Shown here piece by piece: positions 8,127 to 17,301 of a stretch of 64,000 nt of DNA. Position numbers and translations under genes: made by a program. Position 1 is the stretch's first letter, and the number at the start of each line of letters is the position of its first letter. The notes beneath the pieces are model-generated. The model ran no database searches, was not told the DNA's origin, and worked only from the letters and a program-made list of their open reading frames with translations. Source of the DNA: Chloroflexota bacterium (GTDB lineage: Bacteria; Chloroflexota; Anaerolineae; Anaerolineales; Anaerolineaceae); assembly GCA_012517865.1 (NCBI GenBank), contig JAAYUC010000009.1, positions 1-64,000 on the forward strand, written 5' to 3'.

Positions 8127-8804
8127 ATGCCAAAAGTACTGATTACCGATGATGACCAAAAACTGCTCAAGATGCTCAAACGCACGCTGGCATATGAAAA
8201 TATGGATGTTCTGACCGCTTCGACCGGCGCGGAAGCTCTGGAAATCATCAGAGACCAACATCCGGATGTGATGATTCTGGACTGGATGATGCCGGAGATG
8301 GACGGGCTGGAACTGATCGAGCGGCTGCGCGGCATGAATAATCGCCTGCCCATCCTTATGCTCACGGCCCGCGATGCGATTGAAGACCGCGTGGACGGGT
8401 TGGAAAGCGGCGCGGATGATTACCTGGTCAAACCTTTTGCGCCGGCGGAATTGGTGGCGCGCGTGCATGCCTTGCTGCGGCGGATTGAAACCCACCCGGA
8501 TGATACGATCGTGCAGTACGCGGATCTCAGGCTTGACCCTGTGCAGCACGAAGCCTGGCGCGGCAGCCGCCTGCTTGACCTGACAGTGACGGAGTTCAAC
8601 CTGCTGCACTATTTTTTGCGCCATCCGCGTCAGGTTTTGGAACGCAGTCAAATTCTGACTGAGGTGTGGGGATACGATTTTGGCGGTGACAGCAACGTGC
8701 TGGAAATCTACATCAGCTACCTGCGCAAGAAGATTGAAGGAGAAGGGGAACCCCGCCTGATTCAAACCGTCCGCGGAATTGGCTACGTCCTGCGCGAGGA
8801 ATAA
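8127..8804 (+). CDS. OmpR-family response regulator
   Basis: A 225-residue two-domain regulator. The receiver domain has the acidic pocket D8-D9-D10, the phospho-acceptor D52 in I-L-D-W-M-M-P, and the lysine in Y-L-V-K-P-F. The output domain is a winged helix ending in V-R-G-I-G-Y, as in PhoB/MprA-type regulators. Its TAA stop overlaps the histidine kinase ATG by one base (TAATG), so the two are translationally coupled and are cognate partners. The signal they sense cannot be read from the sequence. Confidence 0.93.
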   Translation: MPKVLITDDDQKLLKMLKRTLAYENMDVLTASTGAEALEIIRDQHPDVMILDWMMPEMDGLELIERLRGMNNRLPILMLTARDAIEDRVDGLESGADDYLVKPFAPAELVARVHALLRRIETHPDDTIVQYADLRLDPVQHEAWRGSRLLDLTVTEFNLLHYFLRHPRQVLERSQILTEVWGYDFGGDSNVLEIYISYLRKKIEGEGEPRLIQTVRGIGYVLREE

Positions 8805-10231
8805 TGTCTATTCGGGCGCGCTTCACCCTGCTTTACAATCTTATCCTTTTCATTACGCTGGTTGTGTTTAGCGCAGCCCTGTACGGTATTCAGGCCCGGA
8901 GCACGCTGAACAGCCTGAAAAAAGATCTGATTTACAGCAGCGATGCGGTGGCAATTAACCTGGTGCCAATGATTTTGGCCGACCCGCCGGGCTTGGGGCC
9001 TTATACCACCACCGACCCAAAAACCTTTGAGAGTCTATCCAACGCCGAGGTCATCAAAAGCTTGCGCGAGCGCGAGATTGTGCGCGTGTTGAACGCTGAT
9101 GGGGAGCTGATTGCCGCTCCCTACGGCCTGGCGGAAGAGGGGCTGCCCCTCAGCGATGTGGGGCTCGGGCAGCTTCAGCAGGGCGAGGTGTGGTGGGAGA
9201 CAGCGCGGCTGAACGAAAACCTGCTTATTTTAAACCGACCGGTCATGCTGGACGGCAAGCTCTCAATGATTCTGCAGATTGCCCGCCCCCTAACGGAGCG
9301 CGAGCGCAGCCTGGACGCCCTGCGCCAAACGCTGATTGCTGCCATTTCGTTGACCATGTTCGCGGCGGTCGCCATCGGGTGGTTCTTTTCCGGATATTTT
9401 CTCAGGCCGATTCAGAAGATATCCCAGACCGCCCGCCAGATTGGCGATGAACAGGACTTTTCCCGTCGGGTGGATTACCAGGGACCCCAGGATGAGGTCG
9501 GGCAGCTGGCTGTAACTTTTAATACCATGCTTGGAAAACTGGAAGAAGCCTACAAAGTCAAAACCCAGGCTTTGGAGATGCAAAGAGAATTTGTCGCGGA
9601 CGTATCGCACGAGCTGCGCACCCCGCTGACCACTTTGCGAGGGAACCTCAGTTTGCTCTCCCATCAGCCTGCTGTTCCCCCGGAGGAAGAAGCGGATATT
9701 CTCAAAGACATGGTGGATGAGACCGAGAGGATGATCCGTCTTGTCAACGCGCTGCTGGAGCAGGCCCGCGCCGATTCCGCGCGCAATATTGTCCGCGAGA
9801 CAGTGGAGCTGCAGAGCTTGCTGGAGGAAGCAGCCCGCCACGCGCGCCAATTGGATGAGAACCGGCAAATTAAAATTCACGCGCCCGCGGGCTTGCAGGC
9901 AGCTGCCTGGCGCGACGGATTAAAGCAGGTGCTCTTAATCCTGCTGGATAATGCCCTCAAATACAGCGCCGGAGATATCGAAATGGAAGCCGAAACTCGG
10001 GATAAAACTCTCGAAATTCGCGTGCGGGACCACGGTAACGGCATCCCGCCGGAAAAGCTGGCCCACATCTTCGACCGTTTTTACCGCGGCGAACGCGCCA
10101 GCGGAACAGGCTTCGGGCTGGGGCTCTCCATCGCCAAAAGCCTGATGGACGCGATGGGCGGTCAGCTGGCATTTGAAAGCCGGGTGGGCGAGGGTTCAAC
10201 GGCAATCATCAGCCTTCCGCCTGGCCGCTAA
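8804..10231 (+). CDS. Membrane sensor histidine kinase
   Basis: A 475-residue HisKA/HATPase sensor. Transmembrane helix 1 covers residues about 8-28, followed by an extracytoplasmic sensor region of about 140 residues and a second helix around residue 185. Then come a HAMP domain, a HisKA domain with the phospho-acceptor His in V-S-H-E-L-R-T-P (about residue 270), and a HATPase domain with D-N-A-L-K-Y, R-D-H-G-N-G-I and the G-x-G-L-G-L lid. GAGGA precedes the ATG. It should phosphorylate the response regulator encoded just upstream. Confidence 0.93.
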   Translation: MSIRARFTLLYNLILFITLVVFSAALYGIQARSTLNSLKKDLIYSSDAVAINLVPMILADPPGLGPYTTTDPKTFESLSNAEVIKSLREREIVRVLNADGELIAAPYGLAEEGLPLSDVGLGQLQQGEVWWETARLNENLLILNRPVMLDGKLSMILQIARPLTERERSLDALRQTLIAAISLTMFAAVAIGWFFSGYFLRPIQKISQTARQIGDEQDFSRRVDYQGPQDEVGQLAVTFNTMLGKLEEAYKVKTQALEMQREFVADVSHELRTPLTTLRGNLSLLSHQPAVPPEEEADILKDMVDETERMIRLVNALLEQARADSARNIVRETVELQSLLEEAARHARQLDENRQIKIHAPAGLQAAAWRDGLKQVLLILLDNALKYSAGDIEMEAETRDKTLEIRVRDHGNGIPPEKLAHIFDRFYRGERASGTGFGLGLSIAKSLMDAMGGQLAFESRVGEGSTAIISLPPGR

Positions 10232-10265
10232 ACCCGCCCCCAGGCCTGAGAGAGCCGCGGGCGCG

Positions 10266-10274
10266 TGCTATAAT
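10266..10274 (+). promoter_or_regulatory. Extended -10 promoter of the ATP-cone kinase gene
   Basis: TGC-TATAAT, an extended -10, lies 37 nt before the ATG at 10312. No -35 is recognisable. Confidence 0.55.
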
Positions 10275-10311
10275 CGCAATGTAAAGCTCGATTCTCACCA
10301 TGGAGGAGCGC

Positions 10312-11652
10312 ATGAGTCCGATTACCCACGTTGTAAAACGCAACGGGACGTTGGTTCCCTTCACGCCAGAGCGCATTACCAACGCCATCTACCGCGCTGC
10401 GGTCGCGGTCGGCGGCCGCGATAGAAAAACCTCGGAGGCGCTGGCCGCCCAGGTGGTAGCCCTTTTGGAGCAGACCACCCCGCCCGGCGAGTTCCCAAAT
10501 ATTGAACAAATCCAGGACCTGGTTGAAAAAGTGCTGATTGAAAATGGACACGCCCGGGTGGCCAAGGCTTACATCCTCTACCGCGATGAGCGCGCGCGGC
10601 AGCGCGAAAAACGGAAAGAGCCGGACCAGCAGCCTTCCAGCAATATCCCCTGGGCCAAGCTTTGGAGCGTGCTGGATTGGGCCTGCAGCCATGAAGTGCA
10701 TACCGTCGCGCAGCTAAACGAATATGTTCGCAGAGGCAATCTGCATCAAATTGTTACCGCCTCCGAGGCGGCTTACCACGAGGATGTGGAAAACGCCGCC
10801 AATCTGGTATTAAATCGCAAGGATGAGGTGCGCATGGTGTTCATTGCCGGCCCTTCATCCAGCGGAAAAACCACCACCACTATTAAACTGGGCGAACAAC
10901 TGGCGCGCGAAAACCTGCGCCTGGTCACACTGAACGTGGACCATTACTTCCACGACCTGGAACTGCATCCCAAAGATGAATTTGGAGATTACGATTTCGA
11001 AACTCCCCAGGCGCTGGACATGGAACTCATCAACAAGCACCTGAGCGCGCTTTTTGACGGCCAGGAAGTGCGCATCCCTTACTACGATTTTAAGACCGGC
11101 AAAAGCTACAAGGACCATACCCCGATGCGGCTGGCGAAGAACGAAATCATCCTGATAGACAGCCTGCACGGTCTGTACCCGGAAATGACGGCCTCCATAC
11201 CGGCTGAAATGAAATTCAAGCTGTACATCGAACCGCTGCTGCAGCTGAAAGACAGCAAGGGGCAGTATGTGCGTTGGACGGATATCCGCCTGATTCGCCG
11301 TATGCTGCGCGATGCTTCGCACCGGGCTTACGACCCTACCCGCACCCTGCTGCACTGGCATTACGTGCGCAGCAGTGAACTGCGCCACATCATCCCATAC
11401 ATCAACACGGTGGATACCATTGTGAACAGCGCCATGCCCTACGAGCTGCCGCTCTACAAAGCCAAGCTCGGCTCCGAATTCGTGCGCTGGACGGAAGAAT
11501 ACCGGGATGACCCGCTCCATCAGGATGCCTATGAACGGGCAGCGCGCGTGAACGCGCTCTTTGCCGAAATGGAAGCGCAGGCTGATGACAGCATCGTTCC
11601 GGAAAATTCGGTCATTCGCGAGTTTATCGGCGGCGGAATTTACAAGTACTGA
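10312..11652 (+). CDS. ATP-cone / uridine kinase-like fusion protein
   Basis: A 446-residue protein. Residues 1-95 form an ATP-cone (V-V-K-R-N-G then F-T-P-E-R-I-x-N-A-I-Y-R-A), the allosteric nucleotide-binding module best known from ribonucleotide reductases. From about residue 140 the protein matches the uridine kinase/phosphoribulokinase family, with Walker A G-P-S-S-S-G-K-T-T at about 180-188 and a substrate segment rich in D-H-Y-F. Clostridial relatives carry a TGS-type N-domain in this position, so an ATP-cone suggests feedback control by ATP or dATP (inference). Start 10312 is chosen because GGAGG sits 5 nt before it. The ATG at 10300 would place the Shine-Dalgarno inside the gene. 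Confidence 0.8.
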   Translation: MSPITHVVKRNGTLVPFTPERITNAIYRAAVAVGGRDRKTSEALAAQVVALLEQTTPPGEFPNIEQIQDLVEKVLIENGHARVAKAYILYRDERARQREKRKEPDQQPSSNIPWAKLWSVLDWACSHEVHTVAQLNEYVRRGNLHQIVTASEAAYHEDVENAANLVLNRKDEVRMVFIAGPSSSGKTTTTIKLGEQLARENLRLVTLNVDHYFHDLELHPKDEFGDYDFETPQALDMELINKHLSALFDGQEVRIPYYDFKTGKSYKDHTPMRLAKNEIILIDSLHGLYPEMTASIPAEMKFKLYIEPLLQLKDSKGQYVRWTDIRLIRRMLRDASHRAYDPTRTLLHWHYVRSSELRHIIPYINTVDTIVNSAMPYELPLYKAKLGSEFVRWTEEYRDDPLHQDAYERAARVNALFAEMEAQADDSIVPENSVIREFIGGGIYKY

Positions 11653-11671
11653 GCTGTCGCCTCCACCCATA

Positions 11672-11709
11672 AAAAACACAGCGGCCGCAGAAGCGGCCGC
11701 TGTGTTTTT
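11672..11709. terminator. Bidirectional intrinsic terminator
   Basis: A perfect 17-bp stem (11672-11688 and 11693-11709) with loop AGAA, GC-rich in the middle and with A5/T5 at the ends. It serves both the kinase gene on the plus strand and the lipoprotein pair on the minus strand. Confidence 0.92.
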
Positions 11710-11715
11710 GAATGT

Positions 11716-12384
11716 TTACCAACCCGGGCATCTGCCGGTGAAGCCCTGGAAAACTCCGCCTGGCGGATAATTATTGAAGGAATACAGGTAGTTTCCGTAT
11801 TGGTCGTAACAGGTATAGGCGACGTAGCACTTGCCGTCGTAAATCCGGAATTCCGCCTCGCACCCTTCGGGGATACCGCGGGCTTCATCGCTGAGGCCGG
11901 TAAAGAAAGTGCGCCGGTCCACTTCCTGCGTGCGGGCTTCATCCGCGTAGAACACAAATTCCAGATAGGATTTTTTCCAATCCGTGAAGTCGGCCAGGCA
12001 TTCCATATGGTTCGGATATTTCGGGTCGGGGCTGCACGAGAAGGGGTGCTCTCCCGCGATGATGCCGTACAGATTCATGTTGACCTGCGAGTTCAGGAAG
12101 TAAAAATGCGTCTGGTTATCGGCAATCCAGGCTTTGTTGAATTCAAACAGCTGCGAAAACCCGGGAAACGGAATCAGCGTGTTTGTGGCAGTTGGCGCGG
12201 GGGTATCCGTCGGGCTGGGCAGGGGCGTGGGGGTTACCGTGGGCGCGGGCGTGTCTGTGGCGGTCGGAGCAGGCGTATTACTGGGGGTGGGCGCCAGGGT
12301 GGGGCTTGGCGCCGCGATCTGAGAACATCCGGACGCGGCCGAAATCATCACAAAAAAGGAAAGAAGTATCAGCAGTTTTTTCAT
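11716..12384 (-). CDS. Cysteine-rich lipoprotein, paralogue 2
   Basis: A 222-residue secreted lipoprotein of unknown function. It has a signal peptide with a Cys at residue 20 (S-G-C), then about 50 residues of Thr/Pro repeats typical of a wall-spanning linker, then a globular domain. That domain shares F-P-G-F-x-Q-L-F, F-Y-F-L, C-x-P-D-P-K-Y-P-x-H-M-x-C, F-F-T-G-L and Y-D-G-x-C-Y with the next gene upstream. Several paired cysteines suggest disulphides. The ATG at 12384 comes 7 nt after the stop of the upstream paralogue, with no own Shine-Dalgarno, so translation is probably coupled. A longer frame to 12582 only reads into the upstream gene. Confidence 0.75.
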   Translation of the reverse strand: MKKLLILLSFFVMISAASGCSQIAAPSPTLAPTPSNTPAPTATDTPAPTVTPTPLPSPTDTPAPTATNTLIPFPGFSQLFEFNKAWIADNQTHFYFLNSQVNMNLYGIIAGEHPFSCSPDPKYPNHMECLADFTDWKKSYLEFVFYADEARTQEVDRRTFFTGLSDEARGIPEGCEAEFRIYDGKCYVAYTCYDQYGNYLYSFNNYPPGGVFQGFTGRCPGW

Positions 12385-12391
12385 CGCGTGG

Positions 12392-13078
12392 TTAATTGCA
12401 TGGGGTAGTGTAGCCCTGGAATTCGTTCCAGACCTCGGGGATGTTGTCGCGCGAGTAATACAGACCGCAGGCGTCGTAGCAGGTATGCGCGTAGTAGCAG
12501 CGTCCGTCGTAAAGGCGATACTCCGACTCGCAGTGAACGTTCTTGCCGCGGTCCGGGCAGTCGGTGTTGTGGTAGTAGACAATGTCGTTCACCAGACCAG
12601 TAAAAAATTTTTGGGTATGCACGAGGTCCTGGCGGTCTTCATCAGTATAGAATGTGAAGGTCATTTCGTCCTGACCAAAAATTTCTTCGCTGCTCTCGCA
12701 CTGCATGTGCAGCGGGTACTTTGGGTCGGGATTGCAGACCAGGTCGTAGTCGTCGGCGCGGGCGTACATGGTGCCCGGAAAGTTGGCCTGCAGGAAGTAA
12801 AAGTACGTTTTCCCTTCGTGGCTCCAGGCGCGGTACAGGCTGAAGAGCTGCATAAAGCCGGCAAAGGGCACTTTTGTGCGCGTGGGTGTGGCTGTCTCGG
12901 TGGGCGCCTCTGTTTGCGTGGGCGTCTGGGTGGGAACAGGAGTGTCTGTGGGCGGCGGTTCTGTGGGCGTGTTCGTCGGGCTGGGCAGCACTGTGGGCTG
13001 CGGGGCAGAGCCTGCGCAGGCAACCAGCAGCGCGGCAATCAGGGCGAACAGGGCAAGCCTGGTGAGTGTTTTCTTCAT
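12392..13078 (-). CDS. Cysteine-rich lipoprotein, paralogue 1
   Basis: A 228-residue lipoprotein, first of a tandem pair. It has a signal peptide with lipobox V-A-C (about residue 21), a Thr/Pro/Glu-rich linker to about residue 70, and a globular domain with the same conserved blocks as its neighbour, including C-N-P-D-P-K-Y-P-L-H-M-x-C and T-C-Y-D. GAGGA lies 8 nt before the ATG. It was not recognised as any named family. The duplication and the cysteine pattern point to a small extracellular domain family. Confidence 0.78.
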   Translation of the reverse strand: MKKTLTRLALFALIAALLVACAGSAPQPTVLPSPTNTPTEPPPTDTPVPTQTPTQTEAPTETATPTRTKVPFAGFMQLFSLYRAWSHEGKTYFYFLQANFPGTMYARADDYDLVCNPDPKYPLHMQCESSEEIFGQDEMTFTFYTDEDRQDLVHTQKFFTGLVNDIVYYHNTDCPDRGKNVHCESEYRLYDGRCYYAHTCYDACGLYYSRDNIPEVWNEFQGYTTPCN

Positions 13079-13504
13079 ACGGTCTTCCTCATCTGGTAAA
13101 TCGCGCGTTCAGGCCTGTGAACAGACATGAACGGGGCAACCCAATTGTACTCCTAATCGCTGGCAGAGAGTGGGCGGGTAAAATGAAATGGAACGCCACT
13201 CGCCGGCCGCGGTCCGGAATGGCCAGCCTCCATCATCGTGAGCCTGCGAAGTGAATTCCCGTTTTGGTACAGCCTGGCGCTGCCTCGTTCCCCGTCATCG
13301 CGAGCTTGCGAAGCGATCTCCCTGTTTAGCAATGCAGGGCGTTAACTCAGCCGCTGTCACTCCTTCGGATTGCCGAATCTTTTTTCATACATAGCCCCGG
13401 CAGCTCAGACTGACAGGCCTTTAATAGGCCGGGCTTGCGCAGACTGTTATTTTTCCTCTTTTTAAGGTATCCTTATTTCTTGATGTGTTGATGAGGAGGC
13501 GAAA
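13079..13504. other. Intergenic region with interspersed repeats, upstream of frr
   Basis: No gene was seen. The middle contains a diverged pair of direct repeats described separately. The right end carries TAAGGTATCCTTA and a GAGGAGG ribosome binding site belonging to frr. Confidence 0.5.
13231..13322. repeat. Pair of diverged interspersed repeats
   Basis: Two 30-bp copies (13231-13260 and 13293-13322, period 62 bp) share the pattern TCATCG-GAGC-TGCGAAG. This matches the 'GTCATTGCGAGC..GCGAAGCAATCTC' style of dispersed intergenic repeat found in many bacterial genomes. A related fragment begins at 59732. Confidence 0.5.
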
Positions 13505-14062
13505 ATGATTAAAGAACTTATCAAGGAAGCACAACAGCGCATGCAAGCCGCTGTGGAAGTGCTGGAGGAAGACCTGACTGCCATACGCACCGGCAGAGCT
13601 TCACCCGCTCTGATTGAGAAGCTGCCCGTGGAGTATTACGGCGCGACGCTGCCCCTGATTCAGATGGCAACCATCAGCGTTCCGGAAGCCAGGCAGCTGC
13701 TTATCCGCCCCTTTGACGCGTCTACCCTCAAGAACATTGAACGGGCGATTCTCGCCTCTGAGCTCGGCCTGACGCCAAACAATGATGGAAAAGCCATCCG
13801 CCTGAACCTGCCCCCCCTGACGGAGGAACGCCGGCGGGAGTTGGTGCGCGTGGTGCACGCCCGGCTGGAGGAATGCAAAGTAGCGGTGCGCAACGTGCGC
13901 CGGGATGTGATTAAAGACCTCAAGGATTTCGAAAAAGAGAAGTTGATTTCTGAGGACGAATTAGAGGACGCTGAAGAGCAGTTGAAAGACCTTACCGCTG
14001 AGATGATTGACAGCATCGACGTCATTGGCGAACGCAAGGAGAAAGAGATTCTCGAGGTTTAG
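13505..14062 (+). CDS. frr: Ribosome recycling factor
   Basis: A 185-residue protein of normal length for RRF, which with EF-G splits post-termination ribosomes. Recognisable segments include the T-G-R-A-S-P-A-L motif near residue 30, then I-R-P-F-D, then N-D-G-K-A-I-R-L-N-L-P-P-L-T-E-E-R-R-R-E-L at about 95-115, and a long charged C-terminal helix. GAGGAGG lies upstream of the ATG. It leads an frr-uppS-cdsA operon; the pyrH and tsf genes that often precede it are absent here. Confidence 0.97.
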   Translation: MIKELIKEAQQRMQAAVEVLEEDLTAIRTGRASPALIEKLPVEYYGATLPLIQMATISVPEARQLLIRPFDASTLKNIERAILASELGLTPNNDGKAIRLNLPPLTEERRRELVRVVHARLEECKVAVRNVRRDVIKDLKDFEKEKLISEDELEDAEEQLKDLTAEMIDSIDVIGERKEKEILEV

Positions 14063-14065
14063 ACG

Positions 14066-14782
14066 GTGGACGCTGCGGAAGTACCCCTCAAAATTCCCAC
14101 GCATGTGGGCCTGATTATGGATGGAAACGGCAGGTGGGCGACCGCCAGGGGGCTGCCGCGCCTTGCCGGGCACCGGGCTGGCGTTGAAAACCTGCGCGGC
14201 GTCATCACCGCCGGAATCAAGTTTGGCATCAAGTATCTCACCTTCTACGCTTTTTCCACCGAAAACTGGAACCGCCCGCGCGACGAAGTGTTCGGAATCA
14301 TGGATTTGCTGGCGGAATTCATTGATAAGGAGACGATTCCGCTGCACAAAGAAGGCGTGCGCATCCTTCACATTGGTCATCTGGACCGCTTGCCTCCCTC
14401 CCTGGTCGACAAAATTAATTACGCCATTGACCTCACCAAGAAAAACCGCCGAATTACTGTGCAGCTGGCCTTCAACTACGGCGGCAGGGATGAAATTACC
14501 GCGGCTGTACGCAAAATTGTGGCCTCCGGCGTGAAACCCGAAAACGTGACCGAGGCGCTCATCAGCCGGAATCTGTTCACCGCCGGCATTCCTGATCCCG
14601 ACCTGATTATCCGAACCAGCGGCGAAATGCGCACCAGCAACTTTTTAATGTGGCAAAGCGCGTATGCCGAGTGGGTTTTCCCGTCCACGTACTGGCCGGA
14701 TTTTAACGAGGATGTCTTCCGGGAGATGCTGCGTGAATACAGCCGCAGAGACCGCCGCTTCGGAGGCTTAAGTTCCAAGTAA
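14066..14782 (+). CDS. uppS: Isoprenyl (undecaprenyl) diphosphate synthase
   Basis: A 238-residue cis-prenyltransferase. It makes the polyprenyl diphosphate that becomes the lipid carrier for cell-wall glycans. The catalytic motif H-V-G-L-I-M-D-G-N-G-R-W-A (Asp at residue 19) is present, as are F-S-T-E-N-W, F-N-Y-G-G-R-D-E-I and the substrate motif R-T-S-G-E-M-R-T-S-N-F. The start is GTG, 3 nt after the frr stop. The stop overlaps the cdsA ATG by one base. Confidence 0.96.
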   Translation: MDAAEVPLKIPTHVGLIMDGNGRWATARGLPRLAGHRAGVENLRGVITAGIKFGIKYLTFYAFSTENWNRPRDEVFGIMDLLAEFIDKETIPLHKEGVRILHIGHLDRLPPSLVDKINYAIDLTKKNRRITVQLAFNYGGRDEITAAVRKIVASGVKPENVTEALISRNLFTAGIPDPDLIIRTSGEMRTSNFLMWQSAYAEWVFPSTYWPDFNEDVFREMLREYSRRDRRFGGLSSK

Positions 14783-15588
14783 TGTTCTGGACTCGCTTTA
14801 AATCCGCGCTGATTTTTGTGCCGCTCATGCTTGCCGTCTCTTACCTGGGCGGCGCAATTTATGCGGTTTTCATCCTGGCAGCCATGGGGCTGGGCACCTG
14901 GGAATACTGGCGCCTGCTCAAAACCATGGGCTATTTTGTTTCGTTTCCATTGATGCTCGGCGGCGTGCTGACTTTGATGCTCATGCGGTTGTTTGCCGGT
15001 TTTACATCCATGGACCTGGCGCTTGTGGTGATTCTCACGGCTTCAGCAATCTTAAGCCTGAATCGTTTTGAAAAACAAGATCCGCAGGCTGTGCTCACGT
15101 TCGCGCTGCATGTATCAGGCATCCTGTACCTTGGCTGGCTGGGGGGATACTTCTTCTCGCTGCGAACGCTGCCGAACGGAGCCTGGTGGACGATGCTGAG
15201 CCTCGGCCTGGTGATGCTGGTGGACCTGGGCGCCTATATCATTGGCGTGAAATTTGGCAAACACAAGATTTTCCCGCGCCTCAGCCCGCGCAAAAGCTGG
15301 GAAGGGTACGCCGGCGGGATTCTTTTTGGCGTTGGTTTTGGCGCTTTGTTTGGCTGGATTCTCCCGCCAGTGCTGCCGGAATTGTCCGTTGGAGAAGGCG
15401 CGCTTCTGGGCCTGGTGATGGGCGTTCTTACGCCCTTTGGCGATATTTTTATCAGCCTGGTAAAGCGCATTGCCGGCGTAAAAGACAGCGGCACCCTCAT
15501 CCCGGGTCACGGCGGCATTTTGGACCGCACGGATACCTGGATTTGGGCGGTAATGCTTGGCTATTACCTTGCCCGGCTTTTTTCCTGA
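14782..15588 (+). CDS. cdsA: Phosphatidate cytidylyltransferase
   Basis: A 268-residue integral membrane enzyme making CDP-diacylglycerol from phosphatidate and CTP. It has about eight hydrophobic helices. The CdsA signature covers its last third: S-P-R-K-S-W-E-G, then G-D-I-F-I-S-L-V-K-R, then K-D-S-G and P-G-H-G-G-I-L-D-R-T-D. Last gene of the frr-uppS-cdsA operon. The dxr and rseP genes that often follow are not here; a strong terminator comes directly after. Confidence 0.96.
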   Translation: MFWTRFKSALIFVPLMLAVSYLGGAIYAVFILAAMGLGTWEYWRLLKTMGYFVSFPLMLGGVLTLMLMRLFAGFTSMDLALVVILTASAILSLNRFEKQDPQAVLTFALHVSGILYLGWLGGYFFSLRTLPNGAWWTMLSLGLVMLVDLGAYIIGVKFGKHKIFPRLSPRKSWEGYAGGILFGVGFGALFGWILPPVLPELSVGEGALLGLVMGVLTPFGDIFISLVKRIAGVKDSGTLIPGHGGILDRTDTWIWAVMLGYYLARLFS

Positions 15589-15602
15589 TTAATTAAAAAA
15601 AC

Positions 15603-15626
15603 AGTCCCGCGCCTGCGCGCGGGACT
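15603..15626. terminator. Bidirectional terminator between cdsA and pgm
   Basis: A 10-bp GC-rich stem (15603-15612 and 15617-15626), loop CTGC, followed by TTGTTATT on the plus strand and by GTTTTTTTAATT on the minus strand. It serves the two convergent genes. Confidence 0.9.
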
Positions 15627-15646
15627 TTGTTATTAAGCAGCGGCAT

Positions 15647-17290
15647 TCAGGAGGCCAGCGCCGCGTCCACAATTTCACGCGCTTCGGCCTGGATGCGCGC
15701 CAGATGTTCCTCGCTTTTCAGGCTTTCCGCGTAAATCTTGTAAATATCTTCGGTCCCTGAGGGACGGGCGGCAAACCAGCCAAAATCCGTGGTTACTTTC
15801 AGCCCGCCGATTGGCGCGTTGTTGCCGGGCGCTTTGGTGATCTTGGCGGTGATTGGGTCGCCGGCAAGCATATCGGCTTTGACCATTTCAGGAGAAAGGG
15901 CGGCCAGAACAGCCTTCTCGCGCGCGCCGGTGGGGGCATCCATACGCGCGTACCAGCTTCTGCCCAGTTCGGCCTCCAGCGCCTGATAGTGCAGCCCGGG
16001 GTCTTTGCCTGTCACTGCCAGGATTTCCGCGGCAAGCAGGTTGAGAATGATGCCGTCTTTGTCGGTGGTCCAGGTCGCGCCGTTTTTGCGCAGGAATGAG
16101 GCACCGGCGCTTTCTTCACCGCCAAAGCCAACGCTGCCGTCCAGCAGGCCGGGCACAAACCACTTAAAGCCCACCGGCACTTCGCACAGGCGGCGGCCGA
16201 TTTTTTGCGCGACCTTGTCGATGATGGAGCTCGAAACCAGCGTTTTTCCGATGGCTGCCTCGGGGGACCAGTTGGGGCGGTGCTGGAAGATGTACCAGAT
16301 GGCAACCGCCAGATAGTGGTTGGGGTTCATCAACCCTACGCTGGGCGTGACGATTCCGTGCCGGTCAAAGTCCACATCGTTTCCAAAGGCGATATCGAAC
16401 CGGTCCTTCATGTTCACCAGGTTGGCCATGGCGTACGGGCTGGAGCAGTCCATTCGGATTTTGCCGTCTTTGTCCAGGGTCATAAAGGAGAAAGTCGGGT
16501 CCACGCGTTTGTTGACGACTTCGAGATTGAGAGCGTAGCGTTCCGCGATTGGCTCCCAGTACCCCAAACCGGAACCGCCCAGCGGGTCAACGCCGATATG
16601 AATGCCGCAAGCTGACAGAGCTTTCATGTTCACGACGCTGTCCAGGTCGTTCACGTAGGGCGTGATAAGGTCGATGTGGTGCGTGGTATCTGCTTTGAGC
16701 GCTTTTTCTAGCCCAAGCCGGCGCACATCCTTAAGGCCGGCGCGAATGATTTCGTTTGCGCGATTTTGTATCCATTTGGTGGTGTCGGTGTCCGCGGGAC
16801 CGCCGTTCGGGGGGTTGTACTTAAAGCCGCCGTCATCAGGCGGGTTGTGTGAAGGCGAAATGACGACGCCGTCCGCCAGGCCGCTCTGCCTGCCGGCGTT
16901 GTAGGTGAGGATGGCATGAGAGATTACCGGCGTGGGGGTGTAGCGCATATCGGCGTGAATCATGATTTCCATGCCGTTGCCCGCGAAAACCTCGATGGCG
17001 CTGTAGAGCGCCGGCTCGGAAAGGGCGTGGGTGTCCATCCCGATGAAGAGCGGCCCGCTGATACCGGCCAGCTTGCGGTATTCGTAGATTGCCTGGCTGA
17101 TGGCCAGCACATGGTCCTCATTGAAGCTGCCGCTGAGGGAGGACCCGCGGTGCCCGCTTGTGCCAAAGACCACAGTCTGGGCCGGGTCCTGGGGGTCGGG
17201 GTGCAGGGTGTAGTAGGCGGAAATCAGGCGCGGAATATTGACAAGCGCTTCGAGTGGGGCAGGTTTGCCTGCCAGAGGATGGATGGGCAT
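15647..17290 (-). CDS. pgm: Phosphoglucomutase (alpha-D-glucose phosphate-specific)
   Basis: A 547-residue enzyme interconverting glucose-1-phosphate and glucose-6-phosphate, as in E. coli Pgm. Visible are V-F-G-T-S-G-H-R-G near residue 45, the phosphoserine loop S-P-S-H-N-P-P near 145, the metal loop D-V-D-F-D-R-H-G, and the C-terminal phosphate-binding R-P-S-G-T-E-D. The length matches the family. AAAGGAG precedes the ATG. The nitroreductase gene lies 11 bp upstream on the same strand, so the two are probably co-transcribed. Confidence 0.95.
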   Translation of the reverse strand: MPIHPLAGKPAPLEALVNIPRLISAYYTLHPDPQDPAQTVVFGTSGHRGSSLSGSFNEDHVLAISQAIYEYRKLAGISGPLFIGMDTHALSEPALYSAIEVFAGNGMEIMIHADMRYTPTPVISHAILTYNAGRQSGLADGVVISPSHNPPDDGGFKYNPPNGGPADTDTTKWIQNRANEIIRAGLKDVRRLGLEKALKADTTHHIDLITPYVNDLDSVVNMKALSACGIHIGVDPLGGSGLGYWEPIAERYALNLEVVNKRVDPTFSFMTLDKDGKIRMDCSSPYAMANLVNMKDRFDIAFGNDVDFDRHGIVTPSVGLMNPNHYLAVAIWYIFQHRPNWSPEAAIGKTLVSSSIIDKVAQKIGRRLCEVPVGFKWFVPGLLDGSVGFGGEESAGASFLRKNGATWTTDKDGIILNLLAAEILAVTGKDPGLHYQALEAELGRSWYARMDAPTGAREKAVLAALSPEMVKADMLAGDPITAKITKAPGNNAPIGGLKVTTDFGWFAARPSGTEDIYKIYAESLKSEEHLARIQAEAREIVDAALAS

Positions 17291-17301
17291 AGCTTCTCCT
17301 T

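Noticed and set aside
12134..12322. Gly/Val-rich plus-strand frames near 12.2 and 12.9 kb
   Set aside because: They are the reverse complement of the Thr/Pro linkers of the lipoproteins, hence low-complexity shadows.
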